Assembly (NCBI RefSeq): GCF_963678635.1
Contig: NC_087067.1
Location: forward strand, 14,213,018-14,277,017
Length of the DNA stretch: 64,000 nt
Direction: 5' to 3'
DNA from: Symsagittifera roscoffensis
Taxonomy: Eukaryota; Xenacoelomorpha; Acoela; Convolutidae
Below the pieces are notes generated by a model that was not told the DNA's origin, did no database searches, and saw only the letters and a program-made list of their open reading frames with translations. This document shows positions 59,001 through 61,164 of this stretch, piece after piece. The position numbers and the translations under genes are program-made. The stretch's first letter is position 1, and each line of letters opens with the position of its first letter.

Positions 59001-59241
59001 AACATCATCAGGCGCTGTAAATGTAAAGAAGCAGCCACAATTACCATCTGTGTCGAAAGAAAACGGCTGTTACACTCAGTCTAAAGATAATTCAAAAGAG
59101 AACAAAGACACAAATCAGCAACCGGCTGTCAACACGAAGCATCACAACGTTTCTAGAAGCTCCCCAGTTTCAGTACCAAGTAGTTCAGCTACCACAGCTG
59201 CCCACCCTAAACCATTGGTGCATGAAGTCTCGAAAAGTTGA
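10771..59241 (+). CDS. NCOR: Nuclear receptor corepressor (NCoR/SMRT family), 16 coding exons joined
   Basis: The exons are 10771-11004, 20033-20491, 27878-28057, 29319-29404, 29889-29975, 32581-32847, 33412-33463, 33661-33786, 34307-35111, 39356-39627, 39797-39990, 49482-49597, 50696-50908, 53779-53972, 55066-55420 and 56315-59241. Every junction is GT...AG, phases match at all 15 joins and the sum is 6567 nt, so about 2188 residues (vertebrate NCoR1/2 are about 2400-2500). Residue numbers here count the first codon of exon 1 as 1. The family is a nuclear scaffold that holds HDAC3 and TBL1/GPS2-type partners and represses genes bound by unliganded nuclear receptors. Seen: coiled coil (about 52-78), DAD/SANT1 (about 355-474), Cys/His cluster (about 921-991), SANT2 (about 1036-1095), CoRNR box (1234-1242). 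A start Met is plausible at 10792, but further upstream exons cannot be excluded. Confidence 0.92.
12712..13168. mobile_element. Foldback (MITE-like) element, about 450 bp
   Basis: The left arm (12712-12785) contains 'aatggcataattcccgaatgg' and then 'cataaaaatgaaa'. The right arm (about 13097-13168) contains the reverse complement, 'ccattcgggaattatgcc', in the same arrangement, extending about 70 bp at roughly 75-80% identity by eye. No ORF is present inside. An inner hairpin of gttcctgggcaa with ttgccaggaac lies at about 13025-13060. It is a non-autonomous inverted-repeat transposon remnant of unknown superfamily. Confidence 0.8.
18031..18470 (+). repeat. Dispersed repeat family A, near full-length
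   Basis: Begins with a perfect 8-bp hairpin: TAAGAGTC (18031-18038), a 15-nt loop 'gatgaacgtagtgaa', and GACTCTTA (18054-18061). Then follow 'cataggtcttggtgattttt', 'gatcacgct.g.atttcaattttttt', 'tttcagaattcccagcgaaataaaa', 'tttgatccagttttctc', 'caaagagct.taaggccatctat' and a degenerate end 'ttccaactgtttcctgcagctatgttt'. Confidence 0.88.
19697..19747. repeat. Short tandem repeat, three units of about 17-19 bp
   Basis: 'agggtatcagaaatct', 'agggtatcaaaaaatctt', 'agggtatctgaaatct' occur in direct succession. Intronic, with no function visible. Confidence 0.85.
20033..20491 (+). CDS. NCOR: NCoR exon 2: linker and start of repression region
   Basis: The acceptor is 'ttcatttcag' and the donor is cgg|gtatgt. 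The frame is phase 0 at both ends (153 codons, residues 79-231). It starts with basic 'REERTRHAS', then an Asn/Gln-rich stretch, a Ser/Thr-rich middle with several Cys ('LSCTCFAH...GCPRKASC'), and ends 'LTEQDFIFKIYSQNR'. The last segment aligns with 'hrsIvqiIYdENR' in vertebrate NCoR, placing this exon just before the conserved N-terminal repression region. The open frame runs past the donor to 20626, but that extension is intronic. Confidence 0.85.
24225..24600 (+). repeat. Dispersed repeat family A copy, 5'-truncated
   Basis: Contains 'ttaaatttgttcacgctcaa', 'ttcgatttttcacgtttgga', the 'aaggcaaactcaactatcga' block, 'acagcccaggtgtaaaggtc', 'aaaaacgtgattgacttctt', 'agatttcccagcgaaatata', 'ttttacgtattgatcctgtt', 'gtgccaatcataaattgttc' and 'taaggccatctatcttttttc'. 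The terminal module is lost. Confidence 0.85.
26960..27040. repeat. CT-rich simple repeat
   Basis: Irregular repetition of 'ttcttctatcact' and 'atcacatctagttctc' units. Plus strand is pyrimidine-rich. Intronic. Confidence 0.85.
27878..28057 (+). CDS. NCOR: NCoR exon 3: conserved repression region
   Basis: Phase 0 at both ends (60 codons, residues 232-291), between 'ctttgtag' and gcg|gtaagt. It encodes 'KNADFWHRMLGDSGPC', then 'LPKYAQP'-like 'IPKYAQPCEAPAY', then 'NRNKFHLFKSKLVESISRQK'. This follows the vertebrate order 'NRkkAeeaHkiLegLGPkveLPLYnQPsDt..Y.eNi..nq.mrkkLilffkrr.harkq'. The open frame continuing to 28156 beyond the donor is intron. Confidence 0.88.
28058..29318. other. NCoR intron 3
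   Basis: Mostly one well-preserved copy of family A repeat (28154-28630), followed by unremarkable AT-rich sequence to the acceptor 'ttttgtctag'. Confidence 0.85.
28154..28630 (+). repeat. Dispersed repeat family A, best-preserved copy with both ends
   Basis: The 5' end is TAAGAGTC (28154-28161), loop, GACTCTTA (28177-28184). A T-rich tract plus CAG|G lies at about 28198-28211. The core has 'aaggaaggcaaactccacta', 'tcccgcgaaataaaaatttt', 'ttgatccagttttctcaaaa', 'caaagagtttataggccatc'. The 3' end has CGTTCATTGACTCTT (28591-28605), which is the inverse complement of 28155-28169 with one mismatch. The conserved tail 'ttccaactgtctgttggctgtg' follows. Total is about 477 bp with no protein-coding capacity. 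Confidence 0.9.
29319..29404 (+). CDS. NCOR: NCoR exon 4
   Basis: 86 nt, entering in phase 0 and leaving two bases (AG) that join the next exon's A. It encodes 'DQNWAEQYDSSYTQW' and 'SSKVQSQKNSAKR', matching vertebrate 'rYDqLmeaWEkKVdriEnnprRkaKe'. It is helical and charged, within the repression region before the deacetylase-activating domain. Confidence 0.85.
29405..29888. other. NCoR intron 4
   Basis: 484 bp of AT-rich sequence without a recognised repeat. The acceptor is 'tttgttttag'. Confidence 0.75.
29889..29975 (+). CDS. NCOR: NCoR exon 5
   Basis: 87 nt (1+84+2 phase). It encodes 'AKDAKNREFFEKIFPDLKKR' followed by 'REQDERIAR', a near-exact counterpart of vertebrate 'kaKesKtREyyEKqFPEirKqREqqERfqR'. 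It is one of the most conserved segments in the window and strong evidence for the family. Confidence 0.93.
30603..30935 (+). repeat. Dispersed repeat family A, hairpin-subtype copy
   Basis: The 5' start 'aagcgtcgacgaatgtagtg' is followed by the T-tract plus CAG. A subtype-specific insert 'gtgcattcatacatattaat' lies next to 'aaatgcactta', forming an imperfect hairpin also seen at 44960 and 60778. The core is 'cactctccaaatacgaacg', 'aatggcgcgaaaaa' and 'attgatccagttttctcaaa'. It is truncated by the next copy at 30940. Confidence 0.85.
30940..31382 (+). repeat. Dispersed repeat family A, near full-length
   Basis: Starts AAGAGT and 'catgaacgtattgaatactc', then T8-CAGG. The core is 'gggcaagctccaccgtcgaa', 'cgaacagcgaaggtgtaaaa', 'agattttccagcgaaataaa', 'acctattgatccagttttct'. 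It ends 'ttccaactatatgttggctatgtt'. It abuts the previous copy directly, inside that copy's 3' half. Confidence 0.88.
32208..32312. mobile_element. Small inverted-repeat element, copy 1
   Basis: Left end CCAGCCGAAAA (32208-32218). Internal landmarks 'attatgtaaca', 'gcaaatttca' and 'atgacgtaac' are shared in order with the element at 32368. The right end 'gttgggctag' is a decayed version of the inverse terminus. A MITE-like relic. Confidence 0.65.
32368..32470. mobile_element. Small inverted-repeat element (MITE), copy 2
   Basis: Perfect 11-bp terminal inverted repeats: CCAGCCGAAAA (32368-32378) and TTTTCGGCTGG (32460-32470). The element is 103 bp with no ORF. Extra CCAGCC motifs just upstream (about 32340-32358) suggest nested or tandem insertion. 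It is a direct repeat of 32208-32312. Confidence 0.8.
32581..32847 (+). CDS. NCOR: NCoR exon 6: deacetylase-activating domain, first part
   Basis: 267 nt (1+264+2). It encodes 'RMGTRGSGKSEFEIEEIASS', then 'MHRNAVVPPLCVNR', 'FKYLDCNRFVEDPLSLHK', 'SSWSPQQQKLFRDK'. Vertebrate NCoR has 'GQRGaglsatiarSEhEIsEIidgLsEqEn.ekqMrqLsViPPmm.d.eqrrvkFinmNGLmeDPmkvykdRqfmNvWtdhEKeiFkDK' in the same order. This is the DAD, the segment that wraps HDAC3 and is needed for its activation, running into SANT1 helix 1. The minus-strand open frame over the same bases is a shadow. Confidence 0.93.
32848..33411. other. NCoR intron 6
   Basis: 564 bp. A plus-strand open frame at 33007-33306 has no resemblance to known proteins and no splice logic, so it is taken as chance. 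No family A copy is seen. Confidence 0.7.
33412..33463 (+). CDS. NCOR: NCoR exon 7: SANT1 helix 2
   Basis: A 52-nt micro-exon (1+51). With the preceding AA it reads 'K-YLVHPKNFAAISNSVGK', matching 'KfiqHPKNFglIasylerK'. The Lys of HPK (residue 444) corresponds to one of the basic residues that hold inositol tetraphosphate at the HDAC3 interface in the SMRT structure. It lies between 'tatttcag' and aag|gtaaga. Confidence 0.94.
33661..33786 (+). CDS. NCOR: NCoR exon 8: SANT1 helix 3 and basic tail
   Basis: 126 nt, phase 0. It encodes 'PIEECVKFYYLKKPTENYKK', then a strongly basic tail 'KRKRDPKIKSK'. It aligns with 'svpdCVlYYYLtKKnENYKalvRrnygkrr'. Relative to the residues that bind inositol phosphate in human SMRT (Y470, Y471, K474, K475), the two Tyr and the first Lys are kept while the second Lys position is Pro by direct alignment, with a Lys one place earlier. 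Binding is probably retained in a shifted form. Confidence 0.94.
33787..34306. other. NCoR intron 8
   Basis: 520 bp, nearly half of it a palindromic MITE (33815-34018), followed by a short diverged scrap of family A starting near 34171 ('aagtgccaatgaacgaag' ... 'atgtctgatggctatattt'). The acceptor is 'tgtttttag'. Confidence 0.8.
33815..34018. mobile_element. Palindromic MITE, about 200 bp
   Basis: The two halves are inverse complements over about 75-80 bp. Left: 'gtatttagacaactgcgtat', 'agtcagtaagcagacaaata', 'tatcagaatcgaga'. Right, in inverse order: 'tctcgattctgattggtta', 'tttctgcttactggcgagta', 'taaatacgctgttatcttaa'. The loop is about 33898-33940. No ORF. Confidence 0.88.
34307..35111 (+). 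CDS. NCOR: NCoR exon 9: Ser/Thr/Ala-rich linker
   Basis: 805 nt, phase 0 in and one base (G) out, residues 498-765. It begins 'FAPQSSETARSISPIF' and continues as a low-complexity Ser/Thr/Ala chain. The last third is less repetitive ('GSREDVFTRVVNYAQMDL') and ends 'GPIEQLSRA'. No folded domain is recognised. It replaces the charged Lys/Glu-rich linker between SANT1 and SANT2 in vertebrates. Only part shows as Met-initiated open frames because the exon has no early in-frame ATG. Confidence 0.85.
35167..35845. mobile_element. Tc1/mariner-like foldback MITE, about 680 bp
   Basis: Ends TACAGCAC-GGATTTAAAT and ATTTAAAT-CAGCACTGTA, inverse complements flanked by TA. The arms pair for more than 200 bp: 'aatttcaccagaa', 'attatgatgcaatt', 'cggggctaaaatttt', 'ttttggcttttttt' on the left; 'aaaaagaagcc'-type, 'aaaattttggccccg', 'aattgcaccataat', 'ttctggtgaaatt' on the right. 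There is no transposase. TA target and CAG start suggest the Tc1/mariner group. It begins 56 bp after the exon 9 donor. Confidence 0.88.
36078..36509 (+). repeat. Dispersed repeat family A copy
   Basis: Starts 'aagagtcgatgaacgtgata' (the right hairpin arm is lost), then T6-CAGG. The core is 'aaggaaggcaaactccacta', 'tcgaacaacaaaagtgtaaa', 'acctattgatccagttttct', 'taaggccatctattttg'. The terminal module is partly duplicated ('acttgcgt...cttgactctt' twice) and it ends 'tttctgttggctatgtt'. Confidence 0.88.
37665..38040 (+). repeat. Dispersed repeat family A, internally deleted copy
   Basis: Starts 'aatagtcgaataacgtagtt' and 'cagactcataaggatcgcga'. The core has 'aaggaaggcaagctccacta' jumping to 'cgtgattgacttctagtttt'. 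It ends 'tctcttttccaaatgtctgt' then 'tggctg'. Shorter than other copies. Confidence 0.85.
39356..39627 (+). CDS. NCOR: NCoR exon 10: linker
   Basis: 272 nt, completing the G left by exon 9 (G+CG) and ending in phase 0 at cag|gttcgc. It encodes 'AAHEDSKISHVSTGSISNYP' then Gly/Ser/His-rich sequence ending 'SNSVSPRLQQ'. The 'STGSI' piece recalls GSI-type repeats of vertebrate NCoR, but the match is too short to insist on. No domain. Confidence 0.85.
39797..39990 (+). CDS. NCOR: NCoR exon 11: polyQ linker
   Basis: 194 nt, phase 0 in, two bases (TG) out before gtcagt. It encodes 'VGIKAEFDRSSIQSISPGAS' and a Gln-rich run 'LHQQQQNQQQQQQLF', ending 'NRERTSLKN'. The TG left over requires a T at the start of the next exon to make Cys, which exon 12 supplies. 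A family A repeat begins only about 28 bp after the donor. Confidence 0.88.
40018..40344 (+). repeat. Dispersed repeat family A, internally deleted copy
   Basis: Starts 'aagagtaatgaacgtagtga', 'agactcatatataggtcttg', then the T-tract. It jumps from the 'gtttcacttgtgatttcttt' block straight to 'tgatccagttttctcaaatt', and ends 'ctcttccaactgtcagttga' with 'ctatgttt'. Confidence 0.88.
40505..41037 (+). repeat. Dispersed repeat family A, near full-length with doubled 5' end
   Basis: A partial 5' hairpin (40505-40550) is followed by a second one at 40558 with 9-bp arms, AAGAGTACT (40558-40566) and AGTACTCTT (40586-40594). Then come 'atataggtcttgctgatttt', T8-CAGG, the full core, and the end 'attactcttttctaattgtc' with 'agttggctatgtt'. 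Confidence 0.9.
41040..41356 (+). repeat. Dispersed repeat family A, 3' portion
   Basis: Directly follows the previous copy. It contains 'gcactctccaattatgaatg', 'gtgagcgatttctagttt', 'ggttttctcaaattgggctg', and ends 'cattgactctttttcaactg' with 'tctgtttgctatgtttt'. Confidence 0.82.
42381..42778 (+). repeat. Dispersed repeat family A copy
   Basis: Starts 'aagaattgatgaacgtgtta' with a partly paired right arm 'ggactctta'. The core has 'aaggcaaattctactatcga' and 'gtgccaatcataaattgttc'. It ends 'ttccaactctctgttggcta' with 'tgttt'. Confidence 0.87.
44874..45652 (+). repeat. Dispersed repeat family A with triplicated 3' module
   Basis: 5' hairpin TAAGAGTC/GACTCTTA with loop 'gatgaatgtagttta'. It then has the subtype hairpin near 44960 ('gtgctttcatacatattaat' with 'aaatgcactta'), a second internal core start at about 45140, and the full core. 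The terminal module, 'cattgactcttttccaactg' plus 'tc.gttggcta', occurs three times in tandem between 45481 and 45652. It appears to be two fused copies plus local tandem duplication. Confidence 0.87.
46484..46502. repeat. Poly-C run
   Basis: About 18 C in a row followed by a further C-rich stretch. Intronic. The length is likely to be unreliable in the assembly. Confidence 0.9.
49482..49597 (+). CDS. NCOR: NCoR exon 12: first half of Cys/His cluster
   Basis: 116 nt with the acceptor 'gatgtttcag' and donor ag|gttagt. It does not appear as an open frame because it is short. Joined to the TG of exon 11 it reads 'CCPVPLCTHNKNRHRKLKCL', then 'HTKFDSLSHEQRQALQTEL' plus G. The unused bases (G) join GA of exon 13 to give Gly, so both junctions fit perfectly. 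Base composition is distinctly coding-like against the AT-rich intron. The Cys/His pattern C-C-x4-C-x-H-x9-C-x-H followed 27 residues later by C-x2-C in exon 13 suggests zinc binding. Confidence 0.85.
49598..50695. other. NCoR intron 12
   Basis: 1.1 kb, AT-rich. The sequence 'tcggttttctcgaatttact' is present twice (50361-50380 and 50435-50454) inside a local duplication of about 75 bp. No other feature. Confidence 0.7.
50696..50908 (+). CDS. NCOR: NCoR exon 13: second half of Cys/His cluster, linker
   Basis: 213 nt (2+210+1). It encodes 'ITEGVTKACAHCYNRITQLL', supplying the final C-x2-C, then a Ser/Gln/His-rich stretch ending 'AAQAFSAEE'. The helix 'ELGITEGVTKACAHCYNRI' spans the exon 12/13 junction, so the module is split by an intron. 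The remaining G joins CG of exon 14. Confidence 0.87.
52997..53069 (+). repeat. tRNA-derived sequence (Met-CAU-like pseudogene or SINE head)
   Basis: Recognisable internal promoter boxes: A box 'cggctgagtgg' and B box 'gatcgaatcc'. Between them is an anticodon arm 'tgaga-ctcataa-tctct' with CAT at the anticodon position and 4 of 5 stem pairs. The acceptor ends do not pair (gcgtccg against acatagc) and the T stem has only about 3 of 5 pairs, so it is not a functional tRNA as folded by eye. A T10 run follows immediately, then about 150 bp with an A-rich end (53210-53240), compatible with a tRNA-derived SINE. Confidence 0.7.
53335..53645 (+). repeat. Dispersed repeat family A, 3' portion
   Basis: Contains 'attgcgctctccaattacga', 'gatcgatttctagtttcgaa', 'cccattgatccaggtttctt' and 'aaagagctttaacctgatat', with the decayed end 'tccatccttctgttagctat'. 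Confidence 0.78.
53779..53972 (+). CDS. NCOR: NCoR exon 14: SANT2 domain
   Basis: 194 nt (2+192), residues about 1031-1095, between 'tgtatttcag' and acg|gtatgc. It encodes 'SVAWTSEEEERYRSVLKNHG', 'LDWERLGAAIPSKTDRQLRH', 'FYLENSHKLHHLVSEWTK'. The spaced Trp/Trp/Phe-Tyr pattern (W at WTSEEE, W at DWERL, FY at the third helix) is the SANT/Myb three-helix fold. It matches 'sRWTeEEme.akkgL.ehGrnWaaIakmvgtKse.QcknFYfnykrrhnLd'. In vertebrates SANT2 binds unacetylated histone H4 tails. Confidence 0.94.
53973..55065. other. NCoR intron 14
   Basis: 1.1 kb. It starts with a 28-bp minisatellite (54001-54155), then AT-rich sequence. The open frames 54321-54647 and 54832-55032 show no family match. Confidence 0.75.
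54001..54155. repeat. Minisatellite, 28-bp unit, four near-perfect copies plus decayed ends
   Basis: The unit 'taagtagctaatacattt' followed by 'ataatataaa' occurs at 54001-54028, 54029-54056, 54057-54084 (one A to G) and 54085-54112. A degenerate fifth copy continues to about 54155. It begins only 28 bp after the exon 14 donor. Confidence 0.95.
55066..55420 (+). CDS. NCOR: NCoR exon 15: acidic/Gly-Ser linker
   Basis: 355 nt, phase 0 in and G out. It begins basic, 'VASRRNRIGSSSN', continues Gly/Ser/Thr-rich, then an acidic patch 'GSDDTDYLTDDADDPQQL', then 'MKSHIMRKYTLADGSPV' and 'SSSVSTQPVFSK'. It covers the Ser/Glu/Asp-rich region after SANT2 in other NCoRs. Met-initiated open frames show only part of it, and one of them (55022-55213) is in the wrong frame. 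Confidence 0.85.
55421..56314. other. NCoR intron 15
   Basis: Largely a non-autonomous DNA transposon (55641-56080). The rest is AT-rich, ending in 'taatgtttcag'. Confidence 0.82.
55641..56080. mobile_element. Non-autonomous DNA transposon (possibly hAT-like MITE)
   Basis: The left end 'gtagaacgggcggattta' and the right end 'taaatccgctactgttc' are imperfect inverse complements (10 bp strongly conserved, ggcggattta against taaatccgct). Further inside, G-rich left sequence faces 'cccccgccccctcc' on the right. A 'cagtagcggattta' terminus is commonly seen on hAT-type elements. There is no ORF. Internal hairpin GGCGCCcaaGGCGCC lies at about 55926-55940. Confidence 0.7.
56315..59241 (+). CDS. NCOR: NCoR exon 16: C-terminal receptor-interaction and low-complexity region
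   Basis: 2927 nt (2+2925), starting after 'aatgtttcag'; the upstream open frame from 56254 is intron. Residues 1214-2188, stop TGA at 59239-59241. Near the start 'QLTIDDIISKGINSK' contains a CoRNR box (I1234-D-D-I-I-S-K-G-I1242), close to the vertebrate ID2 core 'LeDIIrKaL'. At 57022 the sequence reads 'GGSISQGIPVPYPS', like 'GGSISQGTPgtY' in human NCoR1. An LxxLL motif, 'HLDQLLKL', lies at 57940-57954. There is a nine-residue Ala run (56908-56934), Gln clusters, many 'SxPSSS' tracts, and basic segments. The minus-strand open frames within it are shadows. Confidence 0.93.
56374..56400 (+). other. CoRNR box motif in NCoR
   Basis: Codes I-D-D-I-I-S-K-G-I, fitting the extended corepressor motif (L/I)xx(I/V)Ixxx(I/L) that docks in the co-regulator groove of unliganded nuclear receptors. 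It is the only clear match I found in the 975-codon exon. Confidence 0.82.
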
Positions 59242-60240
59242 TGATCGGAACATTCTGACCATGCGGAAGCAGCCATTTTATCCATTTTAAGCCCCAAAAA
59301 GATTTTCCATGTTATATCGTTGTCGGTTGTATTACCGTAACATTGATGTTAAATGTTTATTATTATACGTTTGCCAGTAGTTGCAGCCGATGTTATATTC
59401 TTTTTACGACCTTAACTGGAGACTTTTTATGTCGGAGTGGAAGAAAATTCGGTAGTCGTTGTTTTCCGTTTTCTTCATGACGAATTGTAACAAATAGACG
59501 TTATAACAGCCCCTCTTGGAGTGACTCATGCTAACTTAACTTACATTTCGTTTCCTTACCATTACAGCTTGATATATTTCGTCGGTTGCTGGTCTTTTAC
59601 TCAATTTCCTTCGCACGTCGTTGCCCGCCGAAAAAAACATCACTTATCCCCCCAATGTTAATCCTTAAATAGTACGATAAAAAGTCTGTATTCACCATAC
59701 AACAACTGTTTATGAGTAATGGGATCTTCTATTTGTCTATTCAGCTCTTCGAAATATTTTCGGTAGCTATTGTTGGTTTTGGCTGCGGCTCAAAAATATC
59801 GAGGCGAATCTCGAATTGGAGGGCATCAGAATCAATCGATAGCCTATTTTTGACAGGATTTCAATTTACGAATCAGTTAAAGGAAGATGGGCGGGGATTT
59901 CGTCCAGGTGACGAAGAACGACGACTTTAGCGACAATAATAAAGACAAATAGCAAAACGATGAATATAAACTTGTAAACAAACTCACCTATGAATGATTG
60001 TTTTCGTCTTAGTTATCCTTACTCCTTTCATTTCATTTGTTCAATGTTTGGCTTGACGTTGCATTGCGGCAGCCGTGCCAAATTTGTGTTACACTCCAAG
60101 TGCTATGGTCGCTTTTTTACTTTTTGTTTTGTTTCAGCAAAAGTACATCTATTTTTTCCAATAGATTCGATTAAACTAAATTCTTGTTCAAAGTTAGTCA
60201 AGTCAGTACAGCAACAATAAAGATCGCGACAAATTTGATC
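59242..60240 (+). other. Probable NCoR 3' UTR and polyadenylation region
   Basis: Non-coding after the stop. AATAAA hexamers lie at 59938-59943 and 60216-60221, the latter followed by a T-rich/GT-containing stretch (to about 60270). Either could set the 3' end, giving a 3' UTR of about 0.7 or 1.0 kb. Short open frames at 59712-59930 and 59990-60220 lack any family match. Confidence 0.65.
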
Positions 60241-60679
60241 TTAATCCGATTGTAGCTGATCTTTTTTAGCGAAGCAAATCATATATGCGAAAATTTTAAG
60301 AATTAGCGAAACCAGTTAACAGCATGAACAACTTTCAACTCGTTTTCTGAAAAAATTAAAACTACATGGCGTTAATAAAAAAAATTATCTGTTTATTGAC
60401 ATTCACTGAAAGAACGGCAAAAAATTAATTGAGAAGAAAAATTTACTTTACCAAGAGGGTCGCTCAGCAAAAAATCTGACCAAATTCTGATACTGGTCAA
60501 AAGCAAAGAAGCATCGCTGAGCTAAAAAAAATCCTACAAATATTCAAATAATTTCAATAACTGCAGTCTTACCTTTTGCCTAGTTTTCTACCGCTTCGCA
60601 GAATCTTTTGTGAAAATCATAACATCAAATGAGATAGTTGAACATCCAATATTGCACTTGGCTTAGTATACAAAAAAAA

Positions 60680-60693
60680 CTCGAAATTTCGAG
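60680..60693. other. 14-bp perfect palindrome at the left edge of a repeat
   Basis: CTCGAAATTTCGAG directly precedes 'tgaaaagactctaatatagg', where other family A copies have the 5' hairpin. It may be a rearranged 5' end. Confidence 0.8.
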
Positions 60694-61164
60694 TGAAAAG
60701 ACTCTAATATAGGTCTTGCTGATTTTTTTTTTGCTTTTTTTCAGGAAAAGTCTTAAAAGTCTATAATAACTACAGATGTGCATTCATACATATTGATGCA
60801 TTTAAGAATGCACTTAGGTATATATGCACTTTTTGAGTTCAATTGAATTTCGTCGGCTGAAATTGACGTAAATAGCACTCTCCAAATACGAACGTGGAAA
60901 TGGCGCAAAAAAACGTGAACGGAGATGGAACTTAATTTGTAGATTTCTAGCGGAGTGAAAATTTTATCTATTGATCCAGTTTTCTCTAGTTGGGTTCATG
61001 TTATCAAAAACGCGCCCATCATAAACTGTTCTAGAAACTCGAAGATCTGAAAGCGCATCTATTTTTTTGTTTGAATATCAAAATTGAGATCTTTTCAAGA
61101 AAGTCATTGTTTTTTTGTTTATTTGTGTTCATTAATTTTTTCCAATCTTCGATTGGCTATGTTT
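60694..61164 (+). repeat. Dispersed repeat family A, hairpin subtype, outside the gene
   Basis: Carries 'gactctaatataggtcttgc', T-tract plus CAGG, and the subtype hairpin GTGCATTC (60778-60785) with GAATGCAC (60806-60813). The core is 'cactctccaaatacgaacgt', 'aatggcgcaaaaaaacgtga', 'atctattgatccagttttct', ending 'tccaatcttcgattggctat'. It lies past the 3' UTR, still on the plus strand. Confidence 0.88.
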
